Below, piece by piece: positions 58,462 through 64,000 of a stretch of 64,000 nt of DNA. The stretch is taken from assembly GCF_047511655.1 (NCBI RefSeq), contig NC_133401.1, positions 14,106,001 to 14,170,000 on the forward strand. Reading direction: 5' to 3'. Source of the DNA: Castor canadensis. Taxonomy: Eukaryota; Chordata; Mammalia; Rodentia; Castoridae. Below the pieces are notes generated by a model. That model was not told the origin of the DNA. It searched no databases and saw only the letters and a list, made by a program, of their open reading frames with translations. Position 1 is the first letter of the stretch. The number at the start of each line of letters is the position of its first letter. Position numbers and translations under genes: made by a program.

Positions 58462-59270
58462 ACAGAGACTGGCTGGGGTGTCCTGGGGAGAACAAGACCT
58501 GAAGGAATACAAAGGGCTTCTGTTTGGAGCCTGAGGGGAGAGGACACAAATGAGGAACAGAGACTCAGCCATACGAAACTCAATCGGCTGGAATTGGTGA
58601 TCAGGGAGGAAAACCTCAGCTCTTCCTTATTTCAAATTCATCTTCACTGCCACTGTATTTTAAAAATTGTTACTATGTCAGGGTAACAAACTCTCTAAAT
58701 AAAAACACCAATTAAGAATGTCCTTAGTCACCAACTTCAGAAATTGGCAAATAAACCCTGAATACACAGCACCCTGTTTATTCGTCCACAGGAACCTGAG
58801 CCTGTTCCAGGCACTGGGCTACAACAAAGATCAGACCAGGCCCTTCCTCACAGAGCAGGAAGTCAGAGCAGCAAGGACATCCAAAAGGTGAGGTCAGGGA
58901 ATGACGAGAGTCACAGGAACTGAACAGGGAGGGGTGAGAAAGTGAAGACCCAGGGTCTCCAGAGGAGGGGCTCAGGGAGACATCTCCCAAGGGTGCCCTG
59001 AGTACGAGCAAGGATATGAGGGCAGCAAGGGGTTAGCCGTGCAGACACTGGGAAGAATATTGCACACAGAGGAAGTGATGAGTTCAGGGGCAGTGAAGCA
59101 ATGGGGGTCATGCTGCCGACCTCGATCCAGTATGAGATACACACACGTATGTACATACTACACACATGCAAATACACATGTACCAAGGCTGGAAGATAGG
59201 ACACCTGCTCTATCTTTCCAACCTACATGAAGGTCTCGATATTGATGGATTTCTCTCTTCTTCCTCCTAG

Positions 59271-59627
59271 CCTCACTTTTAACTTCCTGAAGCCCACCCA
59301 TCATAGTTCAACTCACTATTGAATCAGTACCACCCAATGCTGCTGAAGGGAGTGACGTTCTTCTAAGTGTCCACAAACTGCCAGATAACACTCAAGCCTA
59401 TGGCTGGTACAAAAGGGAAAAGGAGGAACCAAAGGATTCATTGTAGCATTTGCAACAGCCTCTCAAAGAAGTGTCCCAGGCCAGCACGCAGTGATCAAGA
59501 GACATTATACCCCAACAGATCCCTGCTGCTCCAGAACATCACCTTGAAAGACACAGGACCCTACACCCTACAAACTGAAAAGACAGATCACAGGGTCAAA
59601 ATGCATCTGTCCAGCTCCACGTGTTTG
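59271..59627 (+). pseudogene. psi4 N exon, nonsense and frameshifts
   Basis: Acceptor tcctag|cctcac and donor gtttg|gtgagt are good. In phase it reads SLLTS then TGA where Trp is expected. After it QLTIESVPPNAAEGSDVLL and YGWYKREK follow, then bases are missing around 59430 (attgtag) and again near 59490, so the frame is lost before LLLQNITLKDTGPY, which is readable in another frame. Confidence 0.85.
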
Positions 59628-60669
59628 GTGAGTGATTCTCTGTGACCTCTAGGTGCTGGGTGGGGTTGATTCCACTTGACACACAGGTCTGCCAGGCCTG
59701 CACTGTGCTATCTCCCCTCTGGGGTTTGAGCATTGAGGGCAGGACACACATGGTAAAGACAAATTTCAAAAGATGAGAAACCTGAATCCACCCTGCAGAG
59801 GGGATGGTCTGATGGGTAGCTCAGTCTGCCCAGGCCCTCGCCATCAATGTGGCCCTGGAAAGACTCTACAGGACTTAGGCAGGGCCTGGCTGAGGGGGCC
59901 CCTTGAGATCCTCACAGAAAAGCTCAGCCCTGGGAAGTCCCTGCACCAAGTCCCTGTCTCTGACTCCTGACTCCGGGTGACCTGGGGAAACTTGGGGACA
60001 AGGTTGGCATTGGGCTTCTTTTTTGAGTTGACAAGGAGTGGTGATTTCCTGCCTATATGAATCTCATAGCTCAGGAAACTGGTCACTAGTCAGTGCACTG
60101 CCCTGAGGGCCACATTTGGGAAGAGAAGGCATCTCCTTCTCCTGAGACTCAGCATGAAGAGCACAGGTGCACAGGTGCCACAGGCCATTAGCCAAATGTC
60201 CTGATGAGCTTGTGAGTCTCTACAGGAGGGCCAGTGTCCCCAAGGGAAGGAACTGAGGACAAAAGATTCTCCTGGTAGCTCCTTGTCCCCCAGGGGCCCA
60301 GCACAGGGAATTCGCCCCTGGAGGAAATAATAATAGATGCTGTTGATGTGAGGCTCCTCTAGTCCAAGGTCAGTGACTGTGAGTATTTCAGGTTAATTCA
60401 CACACGACATGCCACACATACAATTTGCCATGTGTCCTATGGAAGGGAAACTGAGGCACAGGAAATACAGTTGCAGAATCAGGGTCTCACAGACCATGGG
60501 TGACAGGTCAGAGGCCCAAGATGTCTATCTCCAGCCACAGCCTCCCCCTCCTCCCTGGAGGCCACATTAGGGTCTGGGCCCAGAGAGGAGCAGGTGGCTC
60601 AGATGCTTTCATCTCAGGCTTCAGCAGCTTGGAGGGAGGAGGAGTCTGGGCTGGGGAAGGAGAGCAAAT

Positions 60670-60900
60670 GGACAATTAGTCAGTTTTTACTCTGGAACTA
60701 AATCATCTCCCTCAACAGAATGTCAGGGCCTTTCACCTCAGGCAGCTGAGCCACACCTTTCCTGGGTGGACTTGAAATGGTGTTTCCTGGTGCTGTGGTT
60801 GTCACTCCCCCCATACAGCAGAGGAGAAGAGAGCAGTTTCACTCCCATTGCACTCTGCAACCAGCACAGGCCCAATGTGTAGCCAACTCTCAATAGTTTT
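60670..60900 (+). repeat. Segment duplicated at 63775-64000
   Basis: tggacaattagtcagttttt, ttcacctcaggcagctgagc, cttgaaatggtgtttcctgg and caactctcaatagt all recur 3.1 kb downstream; psi3 has a single equivalent at about 38410-38650. Confidence 0.8.
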
Positions 60901-61187
60901 GTGATGAACAAGGAAAGGAATGTAGGAGAGAGGAATGAACAGCCAGTGGGTGGATGGGTGGATGGACTGGAACCATTTCAGAGACTGAATCCTTCAGGCA
61001 GAGCTCTAGAGGTTTCTGTCCATACCTACTTGCTACTTTCCTGGAGGCTGAGACCCTTGTTTCATCCCTCTGACTACTAGCTGCTAAGGCCACCCAGGAG
61101 CCACCTCACATGGTGTCCCTGGAGCTGATGGATTAAGGAGGTCTCAGGGTTTCACTAGTTCAATTCAGACTCATTGAGGGAGCTCTT

Positions 61188-62949
61188 TTTTTTTTTTTTT
61201 TTTTTCATTTTTCTTTTATTATTCATATGTGCATACAAGGCTTGGTTTATTTCTCCCCCCTGACCCCACCCCCTCCCTTACCACCCACTCCACCCCCTCC
61301 CGCTCCCCCCCTCAATACCCAGCAGAAACTATTTTGCCCTTATCTCTAATTTTGTTGTAGAGAGAGTATAAGCAATAATAGGAAGGAACAAGGGGTTTTG
61401 CTGGTTGAGATAAGGATAGCTATACAGGGCATTGACTCACATTGATTTCCTGTGCGTGGGTGTTACCTTCTAGGTTAATTCTTTTTAATCTAACCTTTTC
61501 TCTAGTTCCTGGTCTCCTTTTCCTATTGGCCTCAGTTGCTTTAAGGTATCTGCTTTAGTTTCTCTGCATTAAGGGCAACAAATGCTAGCTAGTTTTTTAG
61601 GTGTCTTACCTATCCTCACCCCTCCCTTGTGTGCTCTCGCTTTTATCATGTGCTCATAGTCCAATCCCCTTGTTGTGTTTGCCCTTGATCTAATGTCCAC
61701 ATATGAGGGAGAACATACGATTTTTGGTCTTTTGAGCCAGGCTAACCTCACTCAGAATGATGTTCTCCAATTCCATCCATTTACCAGCGAATGATAACAT
61801 TTCGTTCTTCTTCATGGCTGCATAAAATTCCATTGTGTATAGATACCACATTTTCTTAATCCATTCGTCAGTGCTGGGGCATCTTGGCTGTTTCCATAAC
61901 TTGGCTATTGTGAATAGTGCCACAATAAACATGGATGTGCAGGTGCCTCTGGAGTAACAGTCTTTTGGGTATATCCCCAAGAGTGGTATTGCTGGATCAA
62001 ATGGTAGATCGATGTCCAGCTTTTTAAGTAGCCTCCAAATTTTTTTCCAGAGTGGTTGTACTAGTCTACATTCCCACCAACAGTGTAAGAGGGTTCCTTT
62101 TTCCCCGCATCCTCGCCAACACCTGTTGTTGGTGGTGTTGCTGATGATGGCTATTCTAACAGGGGTGAGGTGGAATCTTAGTGTGGTTTTAATTTGCATT
62201 TCCTTTATTGCTAGAGATGGTGAGCATTTTTTCATGTGTTTTCTGGCCATTTGAATTTCTTCTTTTGAGAAAGTTCTGTTTAGTTCACGTGCCCATTTCT
62301 TTATTGGTTCATTAGTTTTGGGAGAATTTAGTTTTTTAAGTTCCCTGTATATTCTGGTTATCAGTCCTTTGTCTGATGTATAGTTGGCAAATATTTTCTC
62401 CCACTCTGTGGGTGTTCTCTTCAGTTTAGAGACCATTTCTTTTGATGAACAGAAGCTTTTTAGTTTTATGAGGTCCCATTTATCTATGCTGTCTCTTAGT
62501 TGCTGTGCTGCTGGGGTTTCATTGAGAAAGTTCTTACCTATACCTACTAACTCCAGAGTATTTCCTACTCTTTCTTGTATCAACTTAAGAGTTTGGGGTC
62601 TGATATTCAGATCCTTGATCCATTTTGAGTTAATCTTGGTATAGGGTGATATACATGGATCTAGTTTCAGTTTTTTGCAGACTGCTAACCAGTTTTCCCA
62701 GCAGTTTTTGTTGAAGAGGCTGCTATTTCTCCATCGTATATTTTTAGCTCCTTTGTCAAAGATAAGTTGCTTATAGTTGTGTGGCTTCATATCTGGATCC
62801 TCTATTCTGTTCCACTGGTCTTCATGTCTGTTTTTGTGCCAGTACCATGCTGTTTTTATTATTATTGCTTTGTAATATAGTTTGAAGTCAGGTATTGTGA
62901 TACCTCCTGCATTGTTCTTTTGACTGAGTATTGCCTTGGCTATTCGTGG
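61188..62949 (-). mobile_element. Young L1, 5'-truncated, ORF2 C-terminal part open
   Basis: Minus strand, poly(A) at 61188-61205, target-site duplication ttgagggagctctt at 61174-61187 and 62950-62963 (14 bases, perfect). It carries the last 1.26 kb of ORF2 and about 500 bases of 3' UTR. Low divergence from 57947-58461 suggests recent activity of the family. Confidence 0.92.
61690..62949 (-). CDS. L1 ORF2p C-terminal fragment, uninterrupted
   Basis: About 420 codons without a stop, ending H-stop at 61690. It is the part after the reverse-transcriptase domain: [31 protein letters not shown], then a cysteine-rich [18 protein letters not shown] (C-x3-C-x7-H-x4-C) and [12 protein letters not shown] near the end. 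The reverse transcriptase and endonuclease are missing, so it cannot mobilise itself. An upstream ATG at 63046-63048 lies in flanking DNA and is not an L1 start. Confidence 0.85.
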   Translation of the reverse strand, partial: PRIAKAILSQKNNAGGITIPDFKLYYKAIIIKTAWYWHKNRHEDQWNRIEDPDMKPHNYKQLIFDKGAKNIRWRNSSLFNKNCWENWLAVCKKLKLDPCISPYTKINSKWIKDLNIRPQTLKLIQERVGNTLELVGIGKNFLNETPAAQQLRDSIDKWDLIKLKSFCSSKEMVSKLKRTPTEWEKIFANYTSDKGLITRIYRELKKLNSPKTNEPIKKWARELNRTFSKEEIQMARKHMKKCSPSLAIKEMQIKTTLRFHLTPVRIAIISNTTNNRCWRGCGEKGTLLHCWWECRLVQPLWKKIWRLLKKLDIDLPFDPAIPLLGIYPKDCYSRGTCTSMFIVALFTIAKLWKQPRCPSTDEWIKKMWYLYTMEFYAAMKKNEMLSFAGKWMELENIILSEVSLAQKTKNRMFSLICGH

Positions 62950-62989
62950 TTGAGGGAGCTCTTGATACCTGGAGTCTTTGAAGTCAGTG

Positions 62990-63770
62990 TAACCCCCACT
63001 AATCACTGTCCTTGGTGTTTCTGTCACTCTGTGTTCCTTCACCACCACTCATCACACTTCCCCTTCATTCCAAGCAGGACTGCTCCTGCTGCCCAGCTTA
63101 CCTGTCCCTTATCTTTCCCAGACTATCGGCTGAACTTCCTGCTTCTTTCCCGCTACTGCTGGGGCCAGGCCCACCCTCCAAGGCACAAAAATCGGTCAAA
63201 GTAGCTGTCCCCATGTGCCATCACAACTCAATGTCCCTTACTCTGCAGTAGCTTCTACTGGGTCCCTGACCAGTGCTCTTTTCTTCCATGATGCTGACAT
63301 GTGAAACAAGTCACAGCAAGGACTAGCAACTCCTCTGTTCACTTTCTGCAACCAGGGGACCAACCAGGGGTCAAAAGCAGAAAGCCATGGCTGCATGCCC
63401 CAAAGCCCCAGGCTCCTCCACCCATTTCACTGTCTCCATCCTGGTTCCACTGTGGCACTCAGGATCCTCCAGTGGTCCTGGGAGCTTCCCCAAGGGGCAG
63501 CTGGCCAGATGGTGCAGTCTGATGGGCTTACTGCATATCTCACACCCACCTGTGTCCCCTAGTGACACCATTGTCACAGGTGGGTCCTTTACAAGGGCCA
63601 GAAGCACTACCCACTGATCATGTCAGTCAGACTCTGCCTCTTTTGGAAGAACTTGAAAAAACTGTAGTTGTGATTCCCAGAGCAAAAGAAGTAGAAGAAA
63701 ACATTTCACACACCTGTGTTGGGTTGTGTCCCACTTTTCCTGAGTCTCCATAGGAGTTGGAGACATAGAT
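62990..63770 (+). repeat. Intronic module, copy in psi4
   Basis: Third copy of 6060-6775; the L1 inserted exactly at its left side. Confidence 0.8.
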
Positions 63771-63774
63771 TTCT

Positions 63775-64000
63775 TCTAAATGGACAATTAGTCTGTTTTT
63801 ACTCAGGACTAATCCTGCTGTTTCAACAGAACATCCAGGACTTTCACCTCAGGCATCTGAGCCACATTGACCCTTGTTGGACTTGAAATGATGTTTCCTG
63901 GTGAGCTGACTGTCACTCCCCCTGGAGAGTAGAAGAGAGGACTTTGCTGTCCCACTCCCCACAGCACCCTGCAAGCATCCCAGGGCCAACTCTCAATAGT
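63775..64000 (+). repeat. Second copy of 60670-60900
   Basis: Same order of phrases through the right edge of the window (caactctcaatagt at 63987-64000). Confidence 0.8.

Larger units (their letters stand above)
57826..64000 (+). pseudogene. CEACAM unit 4 (psi4), partial, runs off the right edge
   Basis: Intact leader 57826-57889 and N exon 59271-59627 with a Trp-to-stop change. Intron 1 is 1381 bases; without the 515-base L1 at 57947 it would be about 866, like the other units. Intron 2 contains the 1.76-kb L1 at 61188 and the intronic module at 63 kb. A and later exons would lie beyond 64 kb. The N exon alone makes it a pseudogene as read. Confidence 0.8.

Noticed and set aside
63004-63048. 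ATG start of the long minus-strand frame over the L1
   Set aside because: This part lies outside the L1 target-site duplication (62950-62963), so it is chance extension, not ORF2.

Overview
The window is mammalian nuclear DNA. It has split exons with GT/GC-AG splice sites, long introns, L1 elements with poly(A) tails and target-site duplications (TSDs), LTR elements, and many composite SINEs. These SINEs join a B1/7SL-like left part to a tRNA/ID-like right part. That SINE type points to a rodent, possibly a castorimorph such as beaver; the species is an inference and is not proven here.

The window holds part of a CEACAM (carcinoembryonic antigen-related cell adhesion molecule) cluster, all on the + strand: four tandem gene units plus one orphan exon fragment. 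Unit 1 (psi1, 3982-14393) keeps exon 1, N, A, B, transmembrane and four cytoplasmic exons. Unit 2 (psi2, 17910-27086) keeps exon 1, a damaged N exon, the first bases of the A exon and an A2 exon. Unit 3 (psi3, 36130-47356) is the most complete, with exon 1, N, A, B, A2, TM and four cytoplasmic exons. Unit 4 (psi4, 57826 to beyond the right edge) shows exon 1 and N. A lone A-exon 3' half sits near 54.1 kb. Units 1 and 3 end in the CEACAM3/CEACAM4-type tail with an ITAM-like motif (YEELL...Y), so the ancestor of the array was probably an activating granulocyte-type receptor, not an ITIM-bearing CEACAM1.

All four units carry lesions in the leader or N-terminal Ig domain: a lost start codon, frameshifts, a deleted splice acceptor, nonsense codons. 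The lesions differ between units, so decay looks independent. Some exons remain perfectly open, notably the A, TM and tail exons of psi1 and the A2 and last tail exons of psi3. No unit can encode a full-length receptor as read here, although some one-base differences could be assembly errors.

Around the genes: an endogenous gammaretrovirus-like 3' end with its LTR (1-1479); an LTR element with two LTRs inside psi2 (19359-24237) that contains a 5S rRNA-like pseudogene; an older L1 (29.36-30.56 kb) with neighbouring LTR fragments; ancient L1 3' ends upstream of psi3 and psi4; and two young, nearly identical L1 insertions in opposite orientation in psi4 (57947-58461 and 61188-62949). No protein-coding gene outside the CEACAM family and mobile elements was recognised. 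There is no bacterial-type system (operon, CRISPR, phage) in the window.
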